NCBI RefSeq assembly: GCF_900198195.1
Contig: NZ_LT899436.1
Span: 1,088,501-1,152,500, forward strand
Length of the DNA stretch: 64,000 bases
Origin: Tenacibaculum jejuense
Lineage (GTDB): Bacteria; Bacteroidota; Bacteroidia; Flavobacteriales; Flavobacteriaceae
Reading direction: 5' to 3'
Positions 1-8,187 of this stretch are shown here, piece after piece. The translations under genes and the position numbers were made by a program. Below the pieces are notes generated by a model. It did not search any database and was not told the origin of the DNA. It was given only the letters and a program-made list of their open reading frames with translations. Numbering within the stretch: the stretch's first letter is position 1; each line of letters begins with the position of its first letter.

Positions 1-205
1 CTAAGCTTAAGCCATTAATCTCAGGCATATTAATGTCTAGAAAATATATATCTGCTTCGTTTTCTTGAGCAAACTGAATGGTTTCTAATGCATTTGAAAA
101 ACTAGCAGCTAAAGACAAACTGGGTGTTTTTTGTATAAAAGATTCTATGATTTCTCTAGCAACAGGTTCGTCATCAACAACAACACAAGTAAATATATTA
201 TTCAT
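1..205 (-). CDS. Response regulator, receiver domain (partial; 3' end outside window)
   Basis: Only the first 68 codons are inside the window, read leftward from an ATG at 205. They form the start of a receiver domain: an acidic pair at D11-D12 and the phosphoacceptor D57 in FLDINMPEINGL. The start codon overlaps the last codons of the upstream sensor kinase (198-205), so the two are translationally coupled. Kinases of this LytS type normally pair with LytTR-type DNA-binding regulators; the output domain is not visible, so the LytTR assignment is inference. Confidence 0.88.
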   Translation of the reverse strand, partial: MNNIFTCVVVDDEPVAREIIESFIQKTPSLSLAASFSNALETIQFAQENEADIYFLDINMPEINGLSL

Positions 206-1259
206 TTCTAGCTGGTATTTTTAGTTGTACTTCGTAAATATTATCTGACGATTTAGTTTCAAGAGTAAAATTATTTTGAAATAACATCGTGAGTCTTTTT
301 TTAATATTAGTTAATCCAATTCCTTTTTTTGATTTCATAAAATTCTTATGAGAATTTGAAATTGAAAAGTTGATTGAGTTTTCTGAAGTTTTAATATTCA
401 TATCAATAGTTAGAATTCCGTTAATCTGCATACCATGTTTAAAAGCATTTTCTACAAATGGGAGGAAAATCATAGGAGAAATTAAAAGAGAATCTTTGTG
501 TATTTCTTTAGAGAATTTGACATTTAAACTATCTTGAAACCTCATTTTCTCTAAAGAGATGTAATCTTCAATATGTTGTATTTCATTAACAAGAAGTACT
601 TCAGGTTTTTCAACTTGGTATAAGATATAATCTAAAAGACTCGAAAGTTTTAAAATCATATCTGGAGCTTCGTCTGCTTTTTTAAGAGCAAAACCATACA
701 GTGTGTTTAGTGTATTAAACAAGAAATGAGGGTGAATTTGCATTTTCAAATACTTTAATTCTTGTTCTTTTAATTGTAGTTGTGTTTGTAAAAATTTATT
801 TTTTAAATCTTCATCTCTTAAGGTTGACTTATAATTTTGAATAACAAGACCAATAAAAATTATTATTAATATGATAAAATATACACCAAAAATGATGTAC
901 GGAATTGTTTTGGTTAACGGAGGAGTCTTTCCAGAGCTTAAATGGCTAGAAGAAATCATTCCGTAAAAAATTGAAAAAGCAATAAAGAAGAAGGAAATAA
1001 TAAATGTATAAATTGAGTATAAGATAAAAAAGAAGTGTTTTTTTACTAACAAGTATTTTGGTATCAGAAAATATAAAAAGAAATATCCTATGCTAATAGT
1101 TATTGGCATTAGATAGTAGGTGAATTTATTGATATACTTAATGTTTGTACTTCCGTAACCTAGATAATAAGTGTAAAAAAAATAAACTCCTACCCAAAAA
1201 AGTAAATGTATAGTTCCTTTAATAAATATCCCTAAAAACACTTTTAAGTTTTCCATCAT
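198..1259 (-). CDS. LytS/YehU-type sensor histidine kinase
   Basis: A 353-residue membrane sensor kinase. The first ~140 residues hold about four transmembrane helices (around 10-30, 48-70, 77-100 and 120-142) with little periplasmic sequence, so the signal is probably sensed in or near the membrane. A short coiled coil (about 145-172) leads into the His_kinase domain (PF06580) with the phosphoacceptor motif HPHFLFNTLN (H178). The HATPase region follows, with an N-box (PFVENAFKHG) and a glycine box (KGIGLTNIKKRL). It overlaps the response regulator gene by 8 bp and starts divergently from the ExbB-like gene. The start could be either of two adjacent Met codons. The signal it senses cannot be read from sequence. 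Confidence 0.92.
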   Translation of the reverse strand: MMENLKVFLGIFIKGTIHLLFWVGVYFFYTYYLGYGSTNIKYINKFTYYLMPITISIGYFFLYFLIPKYLLVKKHFFFILYSIYTFIISFFFIAFSIFYGMISSSHLSSGKTPPLTKTIPYIIFGVYFIILIIIFIGLVIQNYKSTLRDEDLKNKFLQTQLQLKEQELKYLKMQIHPHFLFNTLNTLYGFALKKADEAPDMILKLSSLLDYILYQVEKPEVLLVNEIQHIEDYISLEKMRFQDSLNVKFSKEIHKDSLLISPMIFLPFVENAFKHGMQINGILTIDMNIKTSENSINFSISNSHKNFMKSKKGIGLTNIKKRLTMLFQNNFTLETKSSDNIYEVQLKIPARNE

Positions 1260-1419
1260 TGCAATATCAACTTTTTTAAGTGAAAAAATAATATCTAGCG
1301 ATGAAATTCAAAAAAAGTAAGGGTTTTAACAGATTTGTTAAAAGTCATTAATATTCTGTAGTCTTTATTACTAGATTTGTTATTCGTCGAAAAGAGTAAA
1401 AACTAGTTCGTATTCCAAA

Positions 1420-1427
1420 TACATTTG
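1420..1427 (+). promoter_or_regulatory. Candidate -7 promoter element for the ExbB-like gene
   Basis: TACATTTG matches the Bacteroidota -7 consensus TAnnTTTG and lies about 30 nt before the ATG at 1458. No convincing -33 TTG is seen at the usual distance. Confidence 0.45.
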
Positions 1428-1457
1428 TGAGTGTATTAACTTTAAAACAAAATACTT

Positions 1458-1838
1458 ATGAACTTTTTAATTTTAGGAGAATTATTTAAAAGAATGAACG
1501 AAGGAGGACCTTTTTTTATGTATCCTATTTTTTTGATGCTGCTAATTTGTATAGGTTTAATCGTTTTTTCTTTTTTAAAACAAGACTTGGAGGGTAAATT
1601 AAAAGAGCTGATAAGCCATGTTAGTTTATTTGCTTTAGTATGGGGGTTTTTAGGAATGATGATTGGTTTGATTACTGCTTTTGATGCAATTTCTTCAATT
1701 GAATATGATGTTGCTACTCAAGTTTTAGCTGGAGGTTTAAAAATAGGATTGCTATCTCCAACTTTCGGTATTTTTACTTTTCTAGTTGCACGTTTTGGTA
1801 TTATAGTACTACATTTAAGAAAGAGCAAAAACGCTTAG
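1458..1838 (+). CDS. MotA/TolQ/ExbB proton-channel-like small membrane protein
   Basis: A 126-residue protein with three hydrophobic segments (about 18-40, 55-76 and 92-118). Two features resemble the MotA/TolQ/ExbB proton channel family: an N-terminal EGGPFFMYPI stretch, typical just before the first helix, and a C-terminal GGLKIGLLSPTFG stretch corresponding to the conserved TolQ/ExbB pore region. It is shorter than a true ExbB (usually over 200 residues) and lacks the large cytoplasmic loop. No ExbD/TolR gene is adjacent, so energising a TonB/Tol system is uncertain. It starts a plus-strand group with the serine hydrolase 34 bp downstream. Confidence 0.65.
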   Translation: MNFLILGELFKRMNEGGPFFMYPIFLMLLICIGLIVFSFLKQDLEGKLKELISHVSLFALVWGFLGMMIGLITAFDAISSIEYDVATQVLAGGLKIGLLSPTFGIFTFLVARFGIIVLHLRKSKNA

Positions 1839-1872
1839 TCTAACCTATTTAATTTTTTTAAAATTCAATAAA

Positions 1873-3204
1873 ATGAAAAAAAGTATCTTTTTTTTAGTGG
1901 GATTTCTATGCGTTTTTTTTACCTGGAGTCAGAGTGAGAATCTAGCAGAAATCGATAAATTATTTACTGATTTGGCTTTAGAAAATAAAGCCATAGGAAC
2001 GATATCTATTTTTAAAAATGGAAATGAAGTATTCAATAAATCTACGGGTTTCATTTCTGTTGAAGATAAATTAGAAGCTAATGCTTATTCGAATTATAGA
2101 ATTGCTTCAATTACTAAAACTTACACCGCAACTATCATATTGCAATTAATAAGCGAGAAGAAATTAACTCTTAATACAAAATTGAGTGCTTTCTTTCCTA
2201 AAGTGCCAAATTCTGAAAATATCAGAATACAAGATATGTTGTATCATAGAAGTGGACTGTTTAATGTTACAGAAATTAAAGATTTTTCAACTTGGATTGC
2301 AGATTATAGAACTCGTGAAGAAATGTTAGAAAAGATTCAAGGAACTACATCTGTTTTTAATCCAGATTCAAAAGCGTCATATTCAAACACGAATTTTATA
2401 CTGTTGTCTTATGTTGCTGAGGAGATTGAAAAGAAACCATACGCTAAGATTTTTGAGGAAAGAATAGCTGATGCTTTAGATTTAGATCATACTTATTTAG
2501 GAAAAGATATTGCAGTAAAAGACAATGGAGCTAAATCGTATTATTTTGAAAATGATAAATGGAATCCAGTTGAATTAATTACAAATATTAATGGACCAAT
2601 TGGGGCTGGAGGAATTGTTTCAACGGCTACGGAAGTGAATATTTTCTTTGATCGTTTATTTTCTGGAAAATTATTGTTTGACAATTTTTTAAAACAAATG
2701 ACAACACCAAAAGAAGGTTTAGGGATGGGGCTTTCTATTTTTCAATATCGTGGGATGAATTTGTACGGACATAATGGTTCTATTGATGGATTTCGATCGA
2801 TAGCAGGATACATTCCGAGTAAAAAAGTTGGTTTTACCATAACTTGTAACGGAGTTAATAAAATAAGTTTATCAAACCTTATTTTTAAAGTTTTAGATCT
2901 ATATTTTAAAAACGACCCATCTATGCAAAGTAATTCTTTAGTGAAGTTAAAAGCTGAAGATTTAGAACCTTTTTTAGGAGTTTATGGAGGTGAAACTTTT
3001 CCTTTCAAAATTACATTCACCAAAGAGAAAAATACTTTGATGGCTCAAGCTACAGGACAGCCAATCTTCAACTTAATAGCGTTAAAGAAAAATGTATTTA
3101 AATACGATGCTATGGGAATTCTTTTCAATTTTAATAAGAAAGATAATACAGTACTAGTGAAGTTTCAGGGAAAAGAGCATGTATTGAAAAAAGAAAAAGT
3201 ATGA
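1873..3204 (+). CDS. Secreted serine hydrolase, class C beta-lactamase/DD-peptidase family
   Basis: A 443-residue exported enzyme with an N-terminal signal peptide (about 1-19). The penicillin-binding/beta-lactamase fold is shown by three active-site motifs in order: S79-I-T-K82 (SxxK), Y170-S-N172 (YxN) and H300-N-G302 (the HxG/KTG position). The C-terminal ~90 residues form a separate domain like the lipocalin-type tails seen in this family. Members include beta-lactamases, D-aminopeptidases and esterases; the HNG motif is more typical of the esterase/peptidase branch than of true AmpC. The stop codon overlaps the next ATG (ATGA at 3201-3204), so the two genes are translationally coupled. 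Confidence 0.85.
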   Translation: MKKSIFFLVGFLCVFFTWSQSENLAEIDKLFTDLALENKAIGTISIFKNGNEVFNKSTGFISVEDKLEANAYSNYRIASITKTYTATIILQLISEKKLTLNTKLSAFFPKVPNSENIRIQDMLYHRSGLFNVTEIKDFSTWIADYRTREEMLEKIQGTTSVFNPDSKASYSNTNFILLSYVAEEIEKKPYAKIFEERIADALDLDHTYLGKDIAVKDNGAKSYYFENDKWNPVELITNINGPIGAGGIVSTATEVNIFFDRLFSGKLLFDNFLKQMTTPKEGLGMGLSIFQYRGMNLYGHNGSIDGFRSIAGYIPSKKVGFTITCNGVNKISLSNLIFKVLDLYFKNDPSMQSNSLVKLKAEDLEPFLGVYGGETFPFKITFTKEKNTLMAQATGQPIFNLIALKKNVFKYDAMGILFNFNKKDNTVLVKFQGKEHVLKKEKV

Positions 3205-4112
3205 GAAGTCTATGTATAGTTGTGTTTACCTTCTTTTTTGGAAGTTTGTTTTCTCAACAAGAAGGAGACAAATATAGAAGAGAAGGAGAGTTGGAAAAAT
3301 CAATTCAAGCTTATAAAACTGCGTTTGATAAAGATGCAACTAATTCAAAAAATACCTACAATTTAGCATGTGCTTATGCCTTGTCTCATCAAATAGACAA
3401 TGCGTATCATTATTTACTTAAAGCTTTAAAAGGTGATAGTTCATTGTGGGTTTTGGCAGATAATGATTTGTTATCGTTGCATGATGATATCCGATGGAAA
3501 ACTATTGAAGCAAATCAATTCGATAAATATCAAAAAGAAAAAGGAAAGTTGAAAAAGCCAGAATACGCAAGAAAACTTCTTAGGCTAATTGTTAGAGATC
3601 AGATGTTTGATTATCATATGGATATGGCGAAACAGTTTTTTGTAAAAAATGGGAAAGCGCCTCATTGGTATTATCCGTTAGCATTTGTAAAAAAGCAAAC
3701 GGCAAAAGAAAATTTTATTAAACTAGAAAAGTTGATTAAAAATTATGGTTGGCCTACATATGAAGATGTTGGAAAACTAGCTGCAGATGGTCCTTTGTTA
3801 GTGATCAATCATCATGAAAAAGAAGCAATTAGAATAAAGTATTTGCCAAGAATAAAAGAAGCTTGTGTAAAGCAACAAGGGAGCTGCGTAGAATTTGCAA
3901 AAATTCAAGATAGAATATTGGTAAATACAGGTAAAAATCAGTTGTACGGAATGCAGTTTGCTTACGATTTAAATCATAAGTTAGCGCCTTTACCAATTTT
4001 AGAACCTGAATATGTTGATAAAAGAAGAGCAGAAATAGGTTTACCACCACTTAAAGATTATCTCAAAAGAAAAATTAACTATGATTTTAATGTAAAACAA
4101 AAAAGGAAATAG
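3201..4112 (+). CDS. Secreted TPR protein with DUF6624-like domain
   Basis: A 303-residue protein with a signal peptide (about 1-18, ending LFSQQ). Residues ~20-80 carry one or two TPR-like helices (GELEKSIQAYKTAFDKD, NTYNLACAYALS). The C-terminal half matches the pattern I associate with DUF6624: the stretch LIKNYGWPTYEDVG, then a conserved His pair in LLVINHHEKEA, and the block QDRILVNTGKNQLYG. The function of the domain is unknown. It is coupled to the upstream serine hydrolase by a 4-bp overlap, and a hairpin terminator follows at 4136. Confidence 0.72.
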   Translation: MRSLCIVVFTFFFGSLFSQQEGDKYRREGELEKSIQAYKTAFDKDATNSKNTYNLACAYALSHQIDNAYHYLLKALKGDSSLWVLADNDLLSLHDDIRWKTIEANQFDKYQKEKGKLKKPEYARKLLRLIVRDQMFDYHMDMAKQFFVKNGKAPHWYYPLAFVKKQTAKENFIKLEKLIKNYGWPTYEDVGKLAADGPLLVINHHEKEAIRIKYLPRIKEACVKQQGSCVEFAKIQDRILVNTGKNQLYGMQFAYDLNHKLAPLPILEPEYVDKRRAEIGLPPLKDYLKRKINYDFNVKQKRK

Positions 4113-4135
4113 TTGAATAATTGTATTGAAACATT

Positions 4136-4170
4136 AAATACCCTTTTCAAATTAGAATTGGGTATTTTTG
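4136..4170 (+). terminator. Rho-independent terminator after the serine hydrolase/DUF6624 pair
   Basis: AAATACCC (4136-4143) and GGGTATTT (4160-4167) form an 8-bp stem around a 16-nt loop, followed by further T residues. It ends the 1458-4112 group just before the next ATG. The T-rich right arm also reads TATTTTTG (4163-4170), a -7-like sequence only 4 nt before the next start codon. Confidence 0.6.
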
Positions 4171-4174
4171 CATT

Positions 4175-4408
4175 ATGAGTAGAAAAATAAAATTGATTTG
4201 GGATTTTAAAGGTCCAGATGCTTTAGAAACAGCAAAACATCATTGCATACATTTAAAAGAATTTGCTCAAATTGAAAGTTTAGATGTTTACGAAATTGAT
4301 CATAAAGAAATCAATGAAATGTATACGTTAGCTTTTGTAACGGTAGATGAATCAATAATGAAAATATTTCGAGATGCACTAAAGCCACATCGAGGAGAGT
4401 TAGGCTAA
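4175..4408 (+). CDS. Conserved small hypothetical protein
   Basis: A 77-residue acidic-to-neutral protein without signal peptide or membrane helix. It contains a His/Cys cluster (KHHCIHLKEF, residues ~21-30) and ends HRGELG. The codon use is like the neighbours and the start sits 8 nt after the T-tract of the preceding terminator. I recognise the general type as a small cytosolic protein found in flavobacteria but know no function; the His-His-Cys-x-His cluster could bind a metal (inference). Confidence 0.6.
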   Translation: MSRKIKLIWDFKGPDALETAKHHCIHLKEFAQIESLDVYEIDHKEINEMYTLAFVTVDESIMKIFRDALKPHRGELG

Positions 4409-4553
4409 ACTAAATTTAATTGTAAAGTTCAAAAAGTTTATTGTTGTATTGAATTTAGTATAATTTAAACTATATCTTAATCGTTTACAAGGCATCTGAA
4501 TTTATAAGAGTTTATCTTAATATTGTACATTTAAAGTAGTATAGACTGTAATC

Positions 4554-5174
4554 ATGGGGCAGAGAATAATTTTAGTAGTATTTCTTTTTTTGACTTTAAT
4601 TTTAAGTGGTCAACATCAATATGTAACTAATAAAGGACACGAATCTTTAGAGAAAGCAATTTATGTTAGTCATGAAATTATAGAAGGAAGAACTGCTTTT
4701 TTTGAAAGGCAAGCAGAGGAAAAACCATTAATGTTTCAAAAAACTAAAGTTTTAATTGGAGAACTAAATAGGTTATCTAATAATGTTAAAAGTTTTATTG
4801 ATACAATTCAAAAAGAAGTAAATACAGAACGAGTTGTTTACGATTTATTACAGGAAAATCACTACAAGAAGCTATTATTTACGCCACAAGGCAAGCTGAC
4901 CAAAAGAGCAAAAAAACTTAAAGTAAAACTAGATAGCTTATATAACTTTTCATTAAGGGTAAATGTGCATAAATTGTCTCAGTTAGAAAATTTCACAAAA
5001 GAACACTTTAAAACAGATAATGAATATTACGATTTTGAAGAACAAAAACTATCTTTTTTCGATCATTTATTTTACGATAAAACCAATTATGGTATTATGA
5101 TGTCGATGTATTATCTTATCTTAGATGTACAAACATTTCAATTGCTGTATTATGGTACAGTGATGAGTTATTAA
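4554..5174 (+). CDS. Secreted helical protein resembling the GldM N-terminal domain
   Basis: A 206-residue protein with a signal peptide (about 1-19, LILSGQ). The mature part is helical and charged. It resembles the N-terminal helical domain of the gliding motility/type IX secretion protein GldM in several places: KPLMFQKTKVLIGELNRLS, then FTPQGKLTKRAKKLK, then a C-terminal FFDHLFYDKTNYG stretch placed where GldM has its W..HHF..P block before the last helix. It lacks the GldM transmembrane anchor and all later beta domains. No gld/por genes are nearby. The resemblance is by eye and moderate; it may simply be an unrelated helical secreted protein. Confidence 0.5.
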   Translation: MGQRIILVVFLFLTLILSGQHQYVTNKGHESLEKAIYVSHEIIEGRTAFFERQAEEKPLMFQKTKVLIGELNRLSNNVKSFIDTIQKEVNTERVVYDLLQENHYKKLLFTPQGKLTKRAKKLKVKLDSLYNFSLRVNVHKLSQLENFTKEHFKTDNEYYDFEEQKLSFFDHLFYDKTNYGIMMSMYYLILDVQTFQLLYYGTVMSY

Positions 5175-5193
5175 CTAAAAAAAACAATAATTT

Positions 5194-5484
5194 ATGTATT
5201 TAATTAATTTACATGCAGTACCTAAAAAAGGGACAGAATATTTTGAAAAAGTTGTAGGAGCTTACGTTAGTGTATACATAGACTATGTTGATGGTGAAGG
5301 AGCTATTCAATTGGCTAAATATTACACTGAAGAAGAAGGTTGGTTAGTACAAAATGTAGAAGACGATTTTTATGAAATCGAAAACCCAGACGAGTTAGAA
5401 AAAGATTATAAAGATCACTACGACGAAGCCAAAGAACATGGATATACAATGGTTTTTAATTGTTATGAGTCTGTGGAAGAGTAA
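5194..5484 (+). CDS. Small acidic hypothetical protein
   Basis: A 96-residue strongly acidic protein (runs such as EEEGW, DDFYEIENPDELEKDY) without signal peptide or membrane segment. It starts 19 bp after the previous stop, so co-transcription with the GldM-like gene is likely. It ends shortly before the bidirectional terminator at 5531. I do not recognise the family; the alternation of aromatic and acidic residues suggests a small folded cytosolic domain rather than disorder. Confidence 0.55.
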   Translation: MYLINLHAVPKKGTEYFEKVVGAYVSVYIDYVDGEGAIQLAKYYTEEEGWLVQNVEDDFYEIENPDELEKDYKDHYDEAKEHGYTMVFNCYESVEE

Positions 5485-5530
5485 TTCTTTGGGAAAAATA
5501 GAATCTGAGTCTTAAAAATTTAAACTCACA

Positions 5531-5567
5531 ATTAGTGGTTAGTGAAAACTTTTCACTAACCACTAAT
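5531..5567. terminator. Bidirectional terminator, perfect 18-bp inverted repeat
   Basis: ATTAGTGGTTAGTGAAAA (5531-5548) and its exact complement (5550-5567) flank a single C. It lies between convergent genes and covers the stop and last codons of the minus-strand flavoprotein gene (stop at 5556-5558). Confidence 0.75.
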
Positions 5568-6764
5568 TGCATTAGCACATATAAAACCTCCTGTCCAAGC
5601 ATTTTGGAAATTAAACCCACCAGTAACCGCATCGATATTTAGAATTTCACCAACAAAAAATAAATTTTGATGTAACTTACTTTCAAAACGTTTGAAGTTA
5701 ATCTCTTTTAAATCAATTCCACCAGCTGTTACAAATTCATCTTTAAATGTAGATTTACCCTCCGCTAAAAACACAGCGTTTGTTAACTGTTCTGCTAATT
5801 GTGAAGTTTGTGTTTTTGTAATATTAGCCCAATTTTGCTGTAATTCAATATGAGATGCGTTTAAAAATCGTTCCCATAAACGTCTAGGAATTTCACTAAA
5901 AGGAGATTTTAATCCAATTTGTTTTTTTGCGTTTACTTTCTTTAAACGATTTAATTCTTCTGTAATTTGATTGGTTGATTTAGATAACCAATTTACAGCA
6001 ACTTTATAACTGTATTTTTTCTCTGCTAAAATTCGTGCTCCAAATGCAGATAATTTTAAAACCGCAGGTCCACTTAATCCCCAGTGTGTAATTAAAAGTG
6101 GTCCGAAGTTTTCAAGTTTGCTGTCTAGAATTTTCACACTAGCATTGGGTACAGAAATTCCACCTAAATCTTTAATTCTTTCATCTTTAATATTGAAAGT
6201 GAATAGAGAAGGAACAGTGTTAATGACAGAATGCCCCAGTTCTTTTGAGAGTTCCCAAATCTTCTTACTACTACCAGCAGCTATAACTAATTTATCAGCA
6301 ATAAAAGAATCATTTTTTGTGTTAATAACCCATTTATTTTCTTGTTGATAAAATGAAGTTACATTTTGACTTGTTAACACTTTGATATTTAGTTTTTCAA
6401 CAGCTTTTTGAAAACAATCGATAACAGCCTGAGAAGTATTAGCTTCAGGAAAAACACGATTATCATTTTCAATTTTTAAAGGAACATCTCTGTTTTCAAA
6501 CCATTCAAAAGTATCGCCAGTCATAAATTGATGAAAAGGACCTAAAAGTTCTTTACTTCCTCTTGGGTAAAATTTTATAAGTTCTTTTGGCTCAAAACAA
6601 GCATGAGTAACATTACAACGTCCTCCACCAGATATTTTTACTTTTTGTAATACTTCCTTACCTTTTTCAAGGATGGTAATATCTAAGTCAGGATTTAATT
6701 CTTTTGCATTAATTGCTGTGAAAAAACCAGCAGCACCACCGCCTATAATTACGATTTTATTCAT
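5556..6764 (-). CDS. HI0933-family NAD(P)/FAD-dependent oxidoreductase
   Basis: A 402-residue cytoplasmic flavoprotein. Residues 4-30 form the dinucleotide-binding fold (IIGGGAAGFFTAINA). The family signature KISGGGRCNVTH follows at ~43-54, then ITHWGLSGPAVLKLS near residue 226 and the C-terminal FAD-contact region with AVTGGFNFQNAWTGGF. These are hallmarks of the BaiN/HI0933 group, whose physiological substrate is mostly unknown. Its ATG overlaps the stop of the GHMP kinase gene by 4 bp (6761-6764), making it the last gene of the mevalonate operon. A role in that pathway is suggested only by position. Confidence 0.92.
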   Translation of the reverse strand: MNKIVIIGGGAAGFFTAINAKELNPDLDITILEKGKEVLQKVKISGGGRCNVTHACFEPKELIKFYPRGSKELLGPFHQFMTGDTFEWFENRDVPLKIENDNRVFPEANTSQAVIDCFQKAVEKLNIKVLTSQNVTSFYQQENKWVINTKNDSFIADKLVIAAGSSKKIWELSKELGHSVINTVPSLFTFNIKDERIKDLGGISVPNASVKILDSKLENFGPLLITHWGLSGPAVLKLSAFGARILAEKKYSYKVAVNWLSKSTNQITEELNRLKKVNAKKQIGLKSPFSEIPRRLWERFLNASHIELQQNWANITKTQTSQLAEQLTNAVFLAEGKSTFKDEFVTAGGIDLKEINFKRFESKLHQNLFFVGEILNIDAVTGGFNFQNAWTGGFICANAISG

Positions 6765-7696
6765 AAAACCATTTCGTTGTAAGGAATGATAATTTCAAAA
6801 CCTTTATTCTTAAAATATTCTGGAGTTTCGTTGTTTCCTGTAGCTAAAACAAAATCTCCACCCCAAGCACCTAAACTTTTTACAGTACCAAAATAATCTG
6901 AAAATAATCTATCTTTTACTTTGGGTAATTCGATAATAGAGGAAACTAAATTTTCGTGAGTATTTAGTAAATCTTCAAAATCAGATAAGTTTTTCGATGT
7001 AATTAAATCTTTAGAAATTTGAGAAATGAGTTGAATTTCGTTTTCTAGTTTATGTCTTTTTTCCTTGTATCTTTTTATACCTTCTCTACTGTTTTGTTTT
7101 TGATTTAAAAAAACAAAATACAAATCGTTTGAAAAAGTAGGAGAGAAGTTTACTTCTGTAATAGTTGGTTTTTTATCTTCTAACTGATAAAAAATAGGCG
7201 AATCGTGTTTTGCACAAGCAATATCATAACCACTGCCAGAAAAAGCATTCCAAAGTAAAGTGAAAGGATTTACATTTGCCCAAGATGCGATGTTATTGAT
7301 TAATGTTGATGAGCTTCCTAGTCCCCAATTCTGCGGAAAAGTTAAATGAGTTTTCACAATATAACCTTGATTAGAATTTAGAAAATCTGGATTTAACTTT
7401 CTAGCTTCTTGTAAAATATTTTGTAAAGTTTCAGCTATTTGATCAGAACTTCCTTCTTGATCTGAGTTAAAAGTAGCTGAGGTTAAACGAAGTTTAGGTA
7501 CATCAAATGAAGCTTCAAACCAACATTCGCCAGTATTAGTAAAACTTCCCCAAATTAATTCAGGTTGATCGATTGGTGTTACCGTTAAATCTTGTCCATA
7601 TTTTGTAGGAACAGCTAAAGAAGTTGCTCCATCTAAAACAAGATATTCTCCTGTTAATAATAATTTTCCGTTACTATAATATTTATCCAAAATCAA
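6761..7696 (-). CDS. GHMP kinase, GYDIA family (mevalonate pathway)
   Basis: A 311-residue kinase of the GHMP (galactokinase/homoserine/mevalonate/phosphomevalonate) fold. The N-terminus YSNGKLLLTGEYLVLDGA is the substrate-side motif 1. The ATP-binding glycine/serine loop is WGLGSSSTLIN (about residues 116-126). The signature GSGYDIACA (about 150-160) gives the family its name in Bacteroidota. The HMG-CoA reductase gene lies two genes upstream in the same operon, so it probably phosphorylates mevalonate or phosphomevalonate for isoprenoid synthesis; which of the two is not decidable here. It overlaps the following flavoprotein gene by 4 bp. Confidence 0.9.
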   Translation of the reverse strand: MILDKYYSNGKLLLTGEYLVLDGATSLAVPTKYGQDLTVTPIDQPELIWGSFTNTGECWFEASFDVPKLRLTSATFNSDQEGSSDQIAETLQNILQEARKLNPDFLNSNQGYIVKTHLTFPQNWGLGSSSTLINNIASWANVNPFTLLWNAFSGSGYDIACAKHDSPIFYQLEDKKPTITEVNFSPTFSNDLYFVFLNQKQNSREGIKRYKEKRHKLENEIQLISQISKDLITSKNLSDFEDLLNTHENLVSSIIELPKVKDRLFSDYFGTVKSLGAWGGDFVLATGNNETPEYFKNKGFEIIIPYNEMVL

Positions 7697-7730
7697 TATT
7701 AGGTCGTATGCAGCCTAAACCTTTTATAAT

Positions 7731-8186
7731 TTAATTATTTCTCGACTGCACCCGAGTAAATTTTGTTTTTTGATATTTTATAAACTCTTTAAAACTTTTA
7801 GAGAAACAAAAATACAATATTGCTATACAATAAATAACAATATCAAAGTTTAAGCTATAGTTGTAAGTAATTCTACCTAATAAGTTATTTTTAATGGAAT
7901 AAAACCATGAAATACTACCTAAAGCATAATATATTTTATAAGAGAAAAAACCAATTAAAAAATACATACCCCATTTACGTCCTTTGTATACTGAAATTAA
8001 AGAATACAGAACTACAGCTAAATAGAAAACCTCTAAAACTATTTCAGATTTGATATAGTTTAAATAATAGCCATGTAAAGTACTGTAATAGATATAAATA
8101 CCAATAGTGTATAGTGAAGCTAGAATGATAAAACTAGATACTATAAAAAATTGTTTTCTTCCAGTATTTACCAAAAAACTATCCAT
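7731..8186 (-). CDS. Small four-helix membrane protein, unknown
   Basis: About 151 residues with four hydrophobic segments (roughly 10-32, 45-64, 70-92 and 105-128) and a basic C-terminal tail. I prefer the Met codon at 8186, which starts 1 nt after the HMG-CoA reductase stop codon; an in-frame Met at 8201 would overlap that gene by 14 bp. It sits between HMG-CoA reductase and the GYDIA kinase, inside the mevalonate operon. No family is recognised; it resembles the many small 4-TM proteins of unknown role in this phylum. Confidence 0.7.
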   Translation of the reverse strand: MDSFLVNTGRKQFFIVSSFIILASLYTIGIYIYYSTLHGYYLNYIKSEIVLEVFYLAVVLYSLISVYKGRKWGMYFLIGFFSYKIYYALGSISWFYSIKNNLLGRITYNYSLNFDIVIYCIAILYFCFSKSFKEFIKYQKTKFTRVQSRNN

Positions 8187-8187
8187 T

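Noticed and set aside
1458..1838. ExbB of a functional TonB system
   Set aside because: Too short and without an adjacent ExbD or TonB gene; kept only as ExbB/TolQ-like.
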